From Chrysaora quinquecirrha (taxonomy: Eukaryota > Cnidaria > Scyphozoa > Semaeostomeae > Pelagiidae), in NCBI GenBank assembly GCA_014526335.1, contig JACTAT010000013.1:2949987-3013986 (forward strand): a DNA stretch of 64,000 nt. The letters are read 5' to 3'. The notes under the pieces are model-generated. The model was given only the letters and a program-made list of their open reading frames with translations, was not told where the DNA came from and searched no databases. Made by a program: the position numbers and the translations under genes. Of the stretch, positions 39,301 to 52,700 are shown piece by piece. The first letter of the stretch is position 1. Each line of letters opens with the position of its first letter.

Positions 39301-41988
39301 CTTTACGGGAAAGCACCGAGAACGGATCTAAATGGATCCACTCTTCTAGAGTACCCAAAAAGATACAACCCCGTTTCCAAAAAGAAACGGATCCATCCGT
39401 ATCCGTGTATACGAAAAGCGGATCGTGACCTCCTTTGGAACGGATCTACTCCCCTGTAGACAGGGTCTAAGAAATGTTATTACTGGTCGATTTGCTAAGA
39501 AGATAGGCGTAGATATGTCGTGTGCAAGAAATTTTTTTTGAAAGTTTTTTGTCTCTTTTTCAAATTATTTCCTTTTCTAGATGCTTATGCCTCCGATATG
39601 TTGGTCCTTGCAACACGCATGAAATCAGTGAGACTCAATGAAGAATTTATTTTCAGCAAGTACATTTATGAAAAAAGTGTAGTATCATTTACCAAAACAA
39701 ATTATGGAAGCACTGGTAAGGTTACGTTAGATGAGACTCAAAGTAACCAGATTAAAAACGGGCTAATTATTTTAGTTGGAGGGGATTATGAGATATTAAT
39801 TGGGCTTTTTTAGGACTGGAATTTCAAAACTATCGTCCTTATTAGTAGATTAATAAGCAGAGCTAATTAGCATTTTCTCTGTCCTGTAATTTGAAAAGCA
39901 AAAACATTGCTCAGTGCTGGAGATGAATGCTCCCCACTTGCATCCACAATGTCGAGACAATGTGGCTGAGGCGCTGCATCTTACGGTGGTTCCCATTCAA
40001 GAAATCGCTATTCTCCCGTGAATCTTCGGCCAGCCAAAGGCGAGGGACTATCCGGCCCCCAGACCATGTGCTTACGCTATGATATCCCGCCAGCTTCCGA
40101 CTCACACACTGAATCAACTATGTAAAAACACCTCTTTATACTCAAAGGATTTCTGCAAGTAATTCAGGCAATTGTGGGAAAACTTTTTTTCGCGCATGCG
40201 TTATTTTTTGACTCGCGGATGTGAAAAAAATAAACTCCTTGCTCTACGGAAAATTCAATTCCTTGCGGATGTATAAATTCCTTGCTCTACAGTGGTGCTA
40301 GAAGGCAAAATTCACAACTAATGTCAAATTACTGTCTTGTGAACGACTATTTTAACTCTTTTTAACTATTAGCTTTTAAGGATGCCCGAAAATGCTTCCG
40401 CTGTTTATCGCAATTTTAAAGCTTTTTTAAAGAAGATAAAGAAAGGTTTAAGAGGATGCAGATCTCCCAGACACTCTGCCCCATTCGCTTGATTGTGGTG
40501 TGAAGGGTTCAAGGAGGTCGGGGGTGAAGCTCCACCCCAGCCACGGAAGTGCCACACAGGTGTAGGTTTTCTTAGTTCAACTTAATCACTGGCGCTAAGT
40601 ACTACATTTCTCCATCACCTCTATACACTCTTTTTTTTATAAGAATACTATAAATTTTGTCCAGCCTCAATATTCTTAAGAAATGTCCGTTTTGAGCCTG
40701 AATATATTCTCAAAGTATTCTTATTTTTTCAAACCTGATATGGTTTCAGGGGAACATAGATATCTAGTTAAAATGGTCGAGCGAAAGAAAAATTGAACTA
40801 TTATAACAATAAGAATGTTGTTAACAATCATGAAGTTTCGTTTTAACATTGCAAAACAGGCAACTTCTGAAAAATGAGACACAAATAATGCAAGCTGAGG
40901 CTGAGCATATTCTTACGATATTCTTAAAAATTGCATGATTCTGAGCCTCAATATTCTTATAAACAATATTCTTATAAAAAAAGAGTATCGAAATTCAACG
41001 ATTCTTTTGACCAACAAAATGACATTTTCCTTCTTTTTTATGCAGGAACATTTGACCGAGTGGCCATCAAAATATACCTTCACCGAGATGTTCGCTACTA
41101 TCTCATGGAATACTATTTCCCGCTTGCCTTGATCGTGTCAGCTAGCTGGATCTCATTTTGGTTGGATTATCGTTCCATTCCTGCACGAGCAAGCTTGCCA
41201 GTGACCACGTTTTTAACTCTCACCAGCATTGCAGAGAACATTCGCTCAAGAGATTTCTTCTATCAAACGTATTCAACTGCGATTGAGGTCTATATCAGCG
41301 TCTGCACTTTCTATGTATTTGCTGCACTTATTGAGTATACTGCTGTCAGTACTGCAAGTCACTGGAAGTGGAAAGCGGTAAAGATCTACTTCAATTTATT
41401 TTATTTAATTTGGGAAAATAGCCTTTTGTACAGCTTTTTTTCTCTCTTAGTTGCAGTGAAGGAAATAGTAAGAACACAGAAATTCGCTATTTATTTGTCC
41501 TGACAGTGTTAGGAACATTTTTATGAGTCTAGCTATAATTTGGAACAATAATAGTAAATTACCATGAAAAGGACGAAAATTTTGCACTGAGATCCCCATC
41601 AGCTTTAAAACTGCCTTATTTATTTAGCTTCTTTAGAGACTGCTGACTGACTTGCTACTGAATTATTGTTTCTCTTTATAAAGCATGGAGACATTGAAAA
41701 GGCTCATCGAAACACCTCCGATGAAGATAGCAGCAATGAAGATGGCGAAACTTTCTGGAGTTCTGATGAAGAACAGGATGAGGAGACTGGGGAAATATGC
41801 GAACTGTTGATGAAGATCTAACTGAGCAAACCAGTCAGCCAGAACTCGAAGACCAACTCGACGATATTGATGAGATTCAGTATAAACATGATGTTATTAT
41901 AGACAGATACAGCAGAATAATTTTTCCAGCTACTTTCTTTTTATTTAATATTACTTATTTCGCTACTTGCATGTTTTATCCGCACTAA
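36316..41988 (+). CDS. Cys-loop ligand-gated ion channel subunit, glycine/GABA-receptor type
   Basis: Subunit of a pentameric receptor channel at the cell surface. Exons 36316-36365, 36995-37110, 37849-37916, 38500-38738, 39105-39187, 39581-39715, 41046-41377, 41684-41988. The first exon encodes a signal peptide (MNPIGSYRFFIFLCII). The ligand-binding domain follows, with SVQSIWLPDIWMPGE (loop A region) and a canonical Cys-loop with 13 residues between cysteines (C-PMNYSIFPFDEQV-C). TM1 is MEYYFPLALIVSASWISFWL. TM2 begins with the anion-channel motif PAR (IPARASLPVTTFLTL), with an unusual proline at 4'. TM3 and a short, very acidic loop follow, then TM4 ending at the C-terminus (FATCMFYPH). 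The G run 41789-41792 needs one more base to join the acidic loop to TM4; as written the protein would end before TM4. The ligand cannot be predicted. Confidence 0.93.
39225..39470. mobile_element. M2 MITE rich in GGATCC words
   Basis: Same family in the opposite orientation: AAGACCGTCTTTACACTTAG at the left and CCCCTGTAGACAGGGTCTA at the right, with AGATACAGATCCAAAAGATCC inside. Channel gene intron. Confidence 0.7.
40480..40620 (+). mobile_element. tRNA-derived SINE, family II, 5' truncated
   Basis: Shares GGTTCAAGGAGGTCGGGG, CCCCAGCCACGG and CACTGGCGCTAAGTAC with the other family II copies. Channel gene intron. Confidence 0.5.
40627..40990. mobile_element. M6 inverted-repeat element
   Basis: Terminal inverted repeat ACTCTTTTTTTTATAAGAAT at the left and ATTCTTATAAAAAAAGAGT at the right; AGCCTCAATATTCTTA occurs near both ends in inverted and direct forms. 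It ends 55 bp before the exon encoding TM1-TM3 of the channel. Confidence 0.7.
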
Positions 41989-42540
41989 TAGCACCAAAAC
42001 TAATAAATTTGATGCAGTCATTCGATGCTTTCGCAAAGAAATAATCTCTTGTATGAGAATTTGTGTCTGTTAGTCAGAGGTGTCTGTTGTATAGCAGATA
42101 TATTGTTATTTTCTGTTTTAGTAAGTTGTCTAAGAACACCTTTCCTAGTGTACGTATTGTAAGACAGGCGCCGCGGCGCTTGTACGACTGCGGCCCTTAT
42201 ATTAAATCATATTTGTCAAAAGCACGGGGCTTATTTGACTGCTGCGCTTAATCGAATAGCGGCGCTTGATCGATCATTAACGGTAGTCAGATGTAATAGA
42301 AAATCTTCCTTTCATTAACCCTTAAAGAGTTGTGTGATTTTAAAATGCTGATGAGGTAATGTATTATAAATGCATCACAACAACAACAAACAAGCAACAA
42401 CAGCAAACTAAACAGCTGGCAATTACATACTACGCATGCGTAATTGAAATCGATTCGATTTGTATTATTTCGTAATGGCATCAATCATCAACAGCGAAAA
42501 TGAATTGGAAAAGGGAAAATAAATATTGCAATCATTCAAA
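41989..42540. other. Interval between the channel gene and NIPA2
   Basis: Contains a GC-rich palindromic patch around 42165-42260 (GGCGCCGCGGCGC, later GCGGCGCTTGATCGATC). The NIPA2 promoter must lie here. Confidence 0.5.
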
Positions 42541-44179
42541 ATGGCCGGTAATGAAAGCGGCGTTCAAGGTAATCTCATTTTTTCCCCTTCTCTTCGATGT
42601 TTGAGCGTTATAAGATTACGTTATTCTTTGATTTGTGCAACAAACATGGCCTTTTATTTTTCAACAGGTGCACACACGATAACTGCAGCATTATTGACAA
42701 CAATGGCCCCTCGACAACAGCCACAGCAAGTTGGGGATGACTCAGATTTTTATAAAGGCCTAGGTTTGGCCTTGAGTTCAGGACTTTTCATCGGCTCCAG
42801 TTTTATCATCAAGAAGAAAGGGCTACTACGAATATCTAGAAACTCAGATTCAAGGGCAGGTGTGCCATTACACGCTTTTGTTTGTTTGAAATTCTTCGTA
42901 GCCTACCTATGGCATTTAGGCCAAACAAGATGGTATAAGTCTAGACTGAATTTTTTTGGACCTCAGCAAGCTTGTGCTTTACTTTGTATTTCAAATTCTT
43001 CTAGGCCAAGGCGGTTTTGCTTACCTCAAAGAATGGATGTGGTGGACTGGGATGATAACAAGTAAAAATTAAATTTCCAAAAAATTCTGATTTAGTACCT
43101 AATGATCCCAGATAATTTTTGTCCTAAAATAAACTTATTTTATTGTTGTATTTTTTTATCTTTTTAGTGATATTGGGGGAAGCTGCAAATTTTTCTGCAT
43201 ATGCATTTGCACCTGCGATTCTCGTAACTCCATTAGGAGCACTCAGTGTTTTAGTTAGGTATACCATGCTACTGTTTATTTTTTGCATATTTCTGTTGCC
43301 CCCTCATATCAACACTAGCAAATTTCTAAGAAATTTTGCAACTTTGCAGTGCAGAGCTCACATTTATGCACAATGCAATGCATTAAAACTTGCATACATG
43401 AAACTATGTAAAAGGCATGATCAATGCTGACAGATGGGGGCTGGTAGCAAATAGTCACCTTGATGCCTAATGCATCGAAAGCAATCACAATAATTGCAAG
43501 TAAGTATTGGTTGCAAGTTGATTTGAGGCTTTACTGAGAGTGGCATGATCTGAAGAGTGATAAGCTGTGAAGTGCAGAGTTTGCATCAATGCAATGCTGT
43601 GCATTACCGTTTACATGCATACAACTATTGGTTGCAAGATGATTTGATGCTTCTGCAGCAGTGATCGAGAGAATGATAGTTTTATATTCAATGCATTGGA
43701 ATTTGATGCAATGCAAGAGCCTGGGCGATACTAAAAGCCCTGGGCAGGTTGGTTTAGCAGATGTGAGGTGCAGATAGTAATTTGTCTGATTATTTTTAGT
43801 GCAATACTGTCATCCTACTTCTTGAATGAAAAATTGAATCTTCATGGCAAAATTGGTTGCTTTCTTTGTATACTTGGTTCAACTGTTCTTGTCATACATG
43901 CACCTCAAGAGGAAAATGTCTCGACAATGGAAGAACTGTCTGTAAAATTAAGAGACCCAGGTGAATTTGAAGTTTATTCGTGATATTTATCATCATTATG
44001 ATTATCACTGTGATTAACATATCTTTATTGTCACCATCATTGTCATCACCATCATCATTATCATCATCTTTAGCCTCATTTTCAGAGTCATTTCTGCTGT
44101 CATTGCAATCATCAACATCATTATCATCATTGTCATCATCATCATAATCATCATCATTATCATCACCATCATCATGCTG

Positions 44180-44235
<56 letters not shown>

Positions 44236-45004
44236 GTCTTCAGCATCATCATTGTTACTATTTAGGTCAGCTTTTTTGGATTAATACTCTGGTGATTGTC
44301 AGTCAGAAAACTTGCAGTATGTTCTTTAACTATTCTCAGCAATCTTTTTCATTCTTTCAGGATTTATAAGTTATGCTGTTATTGCAGCTGGAGCAGCTAT
44401 TTTCCTTATTATAAAAATAGCACCAAAATATGGCAAAGAAAACATCCTTGTCTACATAGCAATATGCTCATCGATTGGATCCTTGACAGTTATGGCTACA
44501 AAAGGACTTGGTATTGTTCTCAAGAGAACGTTTTCTGGTCATAGTGAGATGACAAACCCTGTTGCTTGGATGCTGCTAGTATCTGGCATCGTATGCGTAT
44601 TAACACAGATGATATACCTAAATAAGGCATTGGATATTTTCAACACGTCCATTGTCACTCCAATCTATTATGTCATGTTTACAACATTTACAATAACTGC
44701 TTCTGCAATTTTATTCAAAGAGTGGGAAAATCTCGGCTCTAGAGATGTTCTTGGTGCTCTTTGTGGGTTTCTAACTATCATTGTTGGTGTTTTTCTACTA
44801 CATGCATTCAAAGATATGCAATTCTCGCTTAGAGAGCTCTTCGCTGCTGCTAGCGCATCAAGTGACATTAGGCATGGTGATGGCGCGGAGACAATTTTAA
44901 TGTCAGAAATAAAAGACAATGATAGCGATGAAGAAATAGAGTATTCTGCTAATAATTATTCTAATCATTTGTCACAAACTGATCGCATGAGCCATACTTT
45001 TTGA
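42541..45004 (+). CDS. NIPA2: NIPA-family magnesium transporter, NIPA2-like
   Basis: Multi-span membrane protein of the NIPA family, which carries Mg2+ at the plasma membrane and early endosomes. Exons 42541-42568, 42668-42859, 43005-43061, 43168-43258, 43800-43960, 44361-45004, all phase-consistent without frameshift. Strong family signatures: [101 protein letters not shown] and [11 protein letters not shown]. Exon 1 encodes about nine residues; start ATG chosen at 42541. The C-terminal tail is acidic ([10 protein letters not shown]) and differs from vertebrates. It is closer to NIPA1/2 than to NIPAL proteins, but assignment to NIPA2 alone is uncertain. It faces CLPB tail to tail. Confidence 0.94.
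43430..43735. repeat. Direct repeats in NIPA2 intron 4
   Basis: ATTGGTTGCAAGTTGATTTG and ATTGGTTGCAAGATGATTTG are about 120 bp apart, with many ATGCAATGCA-like palindromic words between. Confidence 0.5.
43990..44240. repeat. ATC trinucleotide repeat
   Basis: Degenerate, then pure ATC units across about 250 bp of NIPA2 intron 5. Confidence 0.92.
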
Positions 45005-46783
45005 GTATGACATCTTTATACATAGGTTTGTTATTCAGTATGGTAATTTTTATACTTAGAGATTTGAAAATTTTTCTGTCAAATAGGATTTTCAAATTCA
45101 ATGACACCTAATTGAAGTTTTCTAACCATTTACATAGAAGTAGCAAAAATTGTTTATCTGTAGTGTGTTGTGTAGTTTTTGAATTTTAGTGCATTTTGAA
45201 CTAGCTTATTTATTAATTTACACAATAAGGAATACGAAGTCATAAAAGTCGTTTGTAAATTTTGAATTCCAATTTTTGTCTTTATGTCTCGGTATTCTGC
45301 ACTTTGGTTTGCTTCGTTGTGGTTTGGTTTTAAATTTTTCTATGAATGCCAAAAGACGTCAAATTTAGCCAAGACTGCAAAAAACTGACTTAATTTCAAA
45401 CAACTCTAAAACATGGAATTGAAATTCGTGATTCTTTTTCGTAAGAAACTTTGCAAAACACAGTTATTTAATAGAGATTGGAAGGAAATACGTCGAAATA
45501 TGTTGGAATTTCGCGATGCAGATTTCATGAGATAGAAGCTGAGATTATCCTACGGGCGAAAAACAAGTGCGAAAAGTAAAAAGCGCAAAAATGTTTACGC
45601 GATGTACAGAGGTCTAACTTAACCCTATCTGGGTGGACCCAGTTGTTCCCCTGGAAATTCAACTGCCAATATAACTTTTAGAAGCGAAACTAGCCCCCTC
45701 CAGCCTGAAAATGCTCCGAAAGGTCCTTTCGCAAAAGGACAAGTAGGGATAAATTTAAAATATTGAATAAAAAGTAGGGATAAATAAAGTAGGGATGAAT
45801 CTCTTCGACTGGGACTGCAAAAATTCTGTGCATCTATGTCTGCATAAGAATAAACTGTTTTTATCATCATACCTTTCCGATTCCTCATGACAAAATTCAT
45901 TACCAAACTTCATGAAAGTATCAATCATCATTCCCTGGTTGCAATGAAGTCTATTTTGTTCAAAGTTCTTGTTCAATTTGAATATGAAAAATTCAAACCG
46001 ATTCTTGCATCTTGCCAGTTCCGTTAACAAATGCTAAGTGCACGTTTTATCATTTTGGTTGGTCTTCTTAGCTCAATTTAACACAAGAAGAAACGCATCG
46101 ATAATGAAACTTCTCGACTATGCGTGCACACTATTCCCATGTGAGTTATATCATCCATTTCTGGATTGAAATAATAGCATGCAAGCAAAGATTTTCTACG
46201 TTCTGACTTTTCCTTTTGAATCAATACAGTTTATTATAAACGCTTTATGTTAATTTGTATAGCCTCACTTACCCCCTTTGCGAAGTCAGAAGAACTGGTG
46301 GGTCGCGTCCCGCTTGGAACAGTACTAATTTTTTCGGATAGGCTTTGCGTTAACATTAAACCGGTCCCACTAACCGAAAAACGAAAGGCAAAAAGAATGG
46401 ACAAGTTTTGAAAAAATAGATGTATTTTCGAGACCATCCAAAATGGTACCAAATTCAGAAGACGGTACCAAAACGAATACGTTTGCAGAAGGCGTCAAAC
46501 ATCGCGCACCTTTCCATGAAGGCCCTTGCATGTACTAAACAAACAAAACCGCTAAACATCATTCTTGTCTTGCGTTGATTAGAGATTGAGAAGCATCGTG
46601 CAGGGACAAAAAATCGTCTTTGATGCTCTTATTCTGATCTAAACATGCCAGACGCACAAATCAATCAGACTTATAGTTTTTGGCGAGAATTTGCAACCTC
46701 TACATTTACCTTACACCACAGAATTTAGTTAACTCTAAAGGGTACCTTTAACTTTATACAATTTAAGCCAAATTAACGAACAC
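45005..46783. other. Convergent 3' ends of NIPA2 and CLPB
   Basis: AT-rich 3' flanks. No gene, RNA or clear repeat recognised. Confidence 0.5.
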
Positions 46784-49700
46784 TTAAAGATACACATGCA
46801 GATCTGGTTTATAAAAGTCACCAATATCAAGGTCCATATTACGACCTTCTTCCATCAGCTGAAGTTTTATGGTTGGATTTGTTATTTCTTTCGATTCATT
46901 TTCACATTGTTTATAATCAACTGTTATTTTTAATGTGCAGCCATTTGTTATCAAATCTTTTTCATGAGCTGCTGCAATCTGGTTTACGACTTTTCTCTCG
47001 ACCTATTGATTCGGATGAAGTAAGTTAGGCCATGTTTTGGAAAATTATTTAGACCATATTTGATGAAACGGAGTCTAACTGTCGCTCGGAGATGTTTAGC
47101 ATTCCATTTCGGACTTACGTTTCAGTAAACAAGAAGGAAGCATTAATCGTTTTACTTGAATCGATTTCGGTTGAATACGAAGGGACTTTGAACGAACGCC
47201 TACAAACTAAGGGATTACAAAGGGACAGAGGAAACAAAATTCCCGAAAATTCCACAGTTGTGACTTCTTTATTACGAAACGATACTATTTCAACATCGAG
47301 GCTTAATGTGTCGTTCTTGTTGAGTGATTCCGTATTGAAAGGCCCTGGCCAAACGTACAAACAATGCCTGTCAAACGTCTGTAATTTGCTTGTCAAGCAA
47401 TGTTTGGACGTTTAGCCACGTCACGTCACCAAACATTTCTTGACAAGTAAAACGAAGCAACATTTGTTTCTCTATGTTTCTGAAGAAATTCAAAAACATT
47501 ATTTGCTGCAAGTAATAAGATGGACGAGCAATTTTTGTAACGTGGCCTAACATTGAAACATTTTGCTTAATAAGCAAATTTCAAATGTTTAACAAACAAT
47601 GTTTTATCGTTTGGTCAGGGCCTGTGTTCTTCACCTGAGTGTACTGACCACAGATTTCTACCCCAGTGACGTATGTAGAGCCATACGTTCCCCTTCTCCA
47701 TAGAAATTAAGCTAAGTTCGATTGTCAAAGGAATTTTCAAAGGCAATCAAACCTTGTTGTTAGTATTCGACAGTTTTTTAGAACGCATTTCGCATATATT
47801 ACATTCGCATAAGAATAAACATAGTAATACCTCGTGTTTGATGGAGCGGGCGCCATAATGTATGTCATAACCATCCGCCAATACATCAAGAACTTCTCTA
47901 TCCCATTTTAGTTTAATATCGTGTCGCTTCAAGGCCTAAAAATAACATGCAAAAAAATTAAGTAATGATATTCAGCTAATATTACTTAAGCTGCAAATAT
48001 TTTCTGTCAAAGAAAAATACAACATTTCTATCCATGATTACATGGTATCTAGTATTCCATCATCAGAAACATTTCGCTCTTCTTGGTTTGAGCGAGGGTT
48101 GATATCAGATCTTTACGGTTATTCAAGTCCCTGGAATCGCTGGGAACTGGAAAACATGTGTGCAGCCTCAAACTCTTCTTTTGCAAAGATACGAAATGAC
48201 TGCATGAAAACGTCAAAATGATGTCGAAAATGGTCCATAACGATTGGACCTCTGGAACAAACCAGCAGTGAAACTGGTACAAATCGAACAATTCAATAAC
48301 TTGAATCATTGATACTCAATTTGTTTTATATGTTCACATTAACTTGTTTGCGTCTTTTGGGTTGTTTGCTCAATAACGTTAGTTGCTCCAGCACGGAAAA
48401 AAGTCTGAAGGAAGATTCAAACTGATTTTCTAGCTACGCAGAATCGATCTTTTCAAAGAGATCTGGGTCGGGTGCGACATTTTTCTGGAAAATGGTAGGC
48501 ATATCGAATAAGGGAATTCTCTCCACGGACAAAGGCCAGAATTGCAGTCGCTTCAGAGGAAGTAGTGCAGCAGATTTTATTTCAAATTCACGAATAACAG
48601 AAGAAAAAGAGAGAAAAGGAATGTGCGACAGTAAATGTTTAAAATATCTGCAGAAACGCAGGAAAAAAGATGCAAGTAACTCACAAAAAGGAAAATGATT
48701 GATTAAATAATTCCTAGAGCAGATAAACTGGGACTTGAAAACTTTCTTTCACTTTAACTCCCATTAAACGTGAAATTGAAGCAAAATTTGCTGCAATATC
48801 TCTCCTGGAACGACCAAAATTCCGGTCTTTGTCCGTGGAGAGGATTCCCTTACTCGATACGGCTACCATTTTCCAGAAAAATGTCGCGATCGACCCAGAT
48901 CTCTTTGAAAAGGTCTATAGGGTTCCAATATTTCAAAACCAGGCAACGAGACCATTTTTGGGGCCTACCACTTTAAAAAATAAGAAGGTACCAAAGATCT
49001 ACAAAGGCACGCTCGTATAATATGGTGCTAAGTACTTCAAATAAAAAATTTGAAGTTGTACATACCCTTTGAAGCCAAAAATTCAGTTCTTTGTCCACCA
49101 ACTGTCTGAGCTCAGATCTTGAAAACGGCACGAAATAAACGATTTCTGTTATTCGGCCAAGAAATTCATCTCTTCGAAAATGACGCTATGAAAAAAAAAA
49201 CAAAAAAACAATGTTGGTAGGTTATAAAAGTACTTTTGTAAACAATTAGTTCATTTCCCTTCGCTCCAAACATTGTGTAGCTACTTATGAAAAACGCCCG
49301 AAAAATTGTTTGGTCATTGTTTACCTGGGTAAGCTCACGTGGTGTGAATTTTTTCTCAACCATTTTCAAGTCAAGCATTCCTAAGTAACCTAGTGGTAAT
49401 CTGTCATTATCTAAAGCAGAATAACTCATTTTGAATAACGCTTCCAGGATTTTGACTGGTGTCAGCAAATATAGTCACATAGCCCCAGTGTTAAAACAAC
49501 TCCACTGGTTGCCAATAACACACAGGATAAAATACAAGATCATAGTATTAACTTACAAATGTATCAACAATCTTGCACCAAAATACCTTACTGAGTTGGT
49601 CACACTAAGAACAGCAGCAAGACGGACAAGATCTACCGATGATAATTTGAAAATTGAAACATCAAGGACAAAGCTTGTGACAGCTGGAGATCGTGCCTTT

Positions 49701-52700
49701 ATAAGTGCCTCTCCTCATCTCTGGAACAACCTACCATATGCATTAAGAGCAACGGATTCTTTAGACGAAGAAATGTTTCATTTCTGACAATCTATACATC
49801 CCAGGCAAAATATTTAGCAATTGTTGTATTGGCCTTGAAGGAAAAAAATGATCCCTACCTTTAAAATTGGATAAATGACATTCTCCTTGAATTTTCTTGA
49901 GATCGTCACCTTTTCGCTGTTATTCATGTTTTCTAAAAATAAAATAAAATTGCAATAAACACGTTATTTAGACAGAACTCTCATAAGCATGCGTTCTTTT
50001 GTGACCTGTCATCTTCTTTTTTCTGGAGACTTTCGTTCTCTAAGACAACTCTCGTGAAAATTCAGAGCTGGAAGATTTCGCAGAGAAATTCAAGAAAGTT
50101 CTCTTTTGGCGTCTGGAATCGGAAGCCTCCGAGGTTCTACTTTTTTCAGAATTCAGAAGGGATAAAAGTGAAGGTGCTGTGGCATCGTGGTGTAATCCAG
50201 CTGACTCGTGGTGTCAGAAGCTAAGTGTGGTCAGGGTTCCAGCCCAGCCACGGTAGCGTCACAGCCAGGGTCGAGGTCTCGATTAGTTAGCCTACTACTG
50301 AGATACTAGCGACTGGCGCTAAAACACCATATCACCTTCACCTTCACCAAAAGTCCCAAAACAACACACCTTTAGTTTCCATAAGAAGAATACTTGTATT
50401 AACAAACCCCTCCCCCTTTAGCGTATTTTGGAATCTAGACGCGGACAGTACTACTTCTAATATCCATTTATCACAAGGTATTATTATCAATTTACAAACC
50501 TATGTCAGAGTTATGTTTCATAAGATTAGCAGTCTTCGCAGCTTCACGTAACTGTACAGCATGCTCCGCAATACGTTCACTAGCCAAGTTAGACGTCATC
50601 ACAAATATAGCATTTTTACATTCGATCGTTTTGCCTTGTCCATCAGTGAGACGACCCTGAAATGAAGAAAACAGAACTGAAATATGGTCTTCTACTGCGA
50701 AAATAACCAGCTTAAGTAACACAATAAGTAAATGGTATCGTTTACCTCATCGAATAGTTGAAGCATTACTGTAAGGACATCAGGGTGTGCTTTATCGACC
50801 TGGAAGAATAGGAGATAATCTCAGTCAAAAATTACCTTTCAGGGCATCCTAAACGTACTATGTGGTGGAGCATTTGCCCCTAACAGGCCTGTACTCCTTC
50901 CCCGCCGTCAAGCATAAAAACTGCGCATTGACCCCACCTCCCCATGTACCTCAAGTCAAAGCCGGATAACTTCAAATGTTCGGGTTAAAATATTCACGTC
51001 TGTTTGACACTTCATACTCCGTGCAGTGTGACGTACACGCCGGAACTTCAAAATTTGCAACAAAAGGCATTTTACGACAATTTCCCACGCTTTAAAGGGT
51101 GGGGTCTCTAACAATTTCCCCAAATCCACAATTGCTGTTCGCTTTTTACCCCCTTAAACACTGCTCATCGGCACTGGACGTTATTTCTAAACCAACACAG
51201 TATTTCAGTAAGGCATCTTCATTGCAAGACGCACGCATCCAATCAGTATAGGGATGGGTTCTTTGCTACGCTTGTTTTCCCCACAACTAAAAAATCCTTA
51301 AAAATACACTATTAGGAAATAGTAATCCATTAATTTGAAAAATGGAGTTGAAGCTTGCTTCTTCATTCATAGCGAGATTCAGCCTTCTATTTTTTTCTGA
51401 ATGACTCTAAATTTCAACAACAAGCAATACTTAAAAGAAGACTTTGCTGGAAAACTAACCTCATCAAAAAGTACAACAGCATTTGGGAATTCTCTTAGCT
51501 TTTTAGTCAACTGTCCACCCTGATCATGTCCAATGTATCCAGGCGGTGATCCAATCATTTTTGCGACCTTAAAGATGATTAAAATGTCATTTAACACACA
51601 TAACAAAAATATTCGATACCCTATTATTTCACAGACAAGCGAACACTATTTAAGCATGGTTCCCATGTTTCGCAGATCATCGGCGATAAAGGATTTAAGA
51701 TTCTTGCGATATATCAGAACATTGATTCAATGATTGGCGATGATCACCGATCCAAAAAGTCTGATTCTTGCGATCGTCGCCGACAGGAAAATCCGATATG
51801 AGAACATCATCGGCGACTATCGGCGATTATTTCTGGGCTATATCGAAACGAAAGCCATAATGCCAGTAACGTTAAAATGCAGTAACTACGGACTAAAAAA
51901 TTGAGTGCAAATATATTTCACGTTACCTCGTGTTTCTCTTGATATTCTGACATGTCAAGCCTGATGAATCCCTTCAAAATTGAATTGAATAACATTAAAA
52001 GACTATCACTCCAAAATCTTTAATAAAAGTTAGAATTAAGGCCCCGTTTACACAGGAACGGATCCCAGAAAGCGGATCCCACGACAGGCTTTTCGTTTTC
52101 AAAGGTACGCATAGCCTGCGAGCAGACTCCTTGATTGTTTGACACCCAGTCTGGGAGTCAACTGGGAGTCAAACAATCAAGATGTCTGCACGCAGGCTTT
52201 AGGGTACGCATTAATCCATTTTGGGAACGGGATCGTGTCCTGTTAGGTACGCTAGAAAAGCAAATCCTTTCGAATCCGTTCCCGATCCATCTCAGTGTAA
52301 ACGCGACGAAATCGTGCCCATATTTCATCCGAAAGGTACGGATCTTTTGGATCCGTATTTTTTTCTCCCGTCTTAATGGGGTCTCCGAGTTAGGTCCCTC
52401 CAAAAACAGTGGATAGTAATGAGCAACGAGAAATGCGAAGTGCATTGGTAACTTTATGCATTTTGAAAGTTAGTACCACCCACTTGAACACTCTTAAAAA
52501 AGTCATCTTCTTTGATGATAAAGAACAAAATTTTGATAACGTTCACCTTTTTAACATCCTTGTGTAGATACTTAGCGAGTTGCTTGGCTAGTTCTGTTTT
52601 ACCTGTAAAAGAAACCCCTTTAATGCCTCGATCATATAATACAGTAAAAGAAAGGCTAAAAATTGGGATGGAAAAAACATGTAGCTATCCCAAGCCTGAA

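Larger units (their letters stand above)
39716..41045. other. Channel gene intron with repeats
   Basis: Holds a GC-richer block at 39900-40130 of unknown origin, a SINE fragment and the M6 element. Confidence 0.55.

Noticed and set aside
40931..41045. N-terminal extension of the channel TM exon
   Set aside because: A clear acceptor (TTTTTATGCAG) precedes GTFDRVAIK; upstream bases belong to the M6 element.
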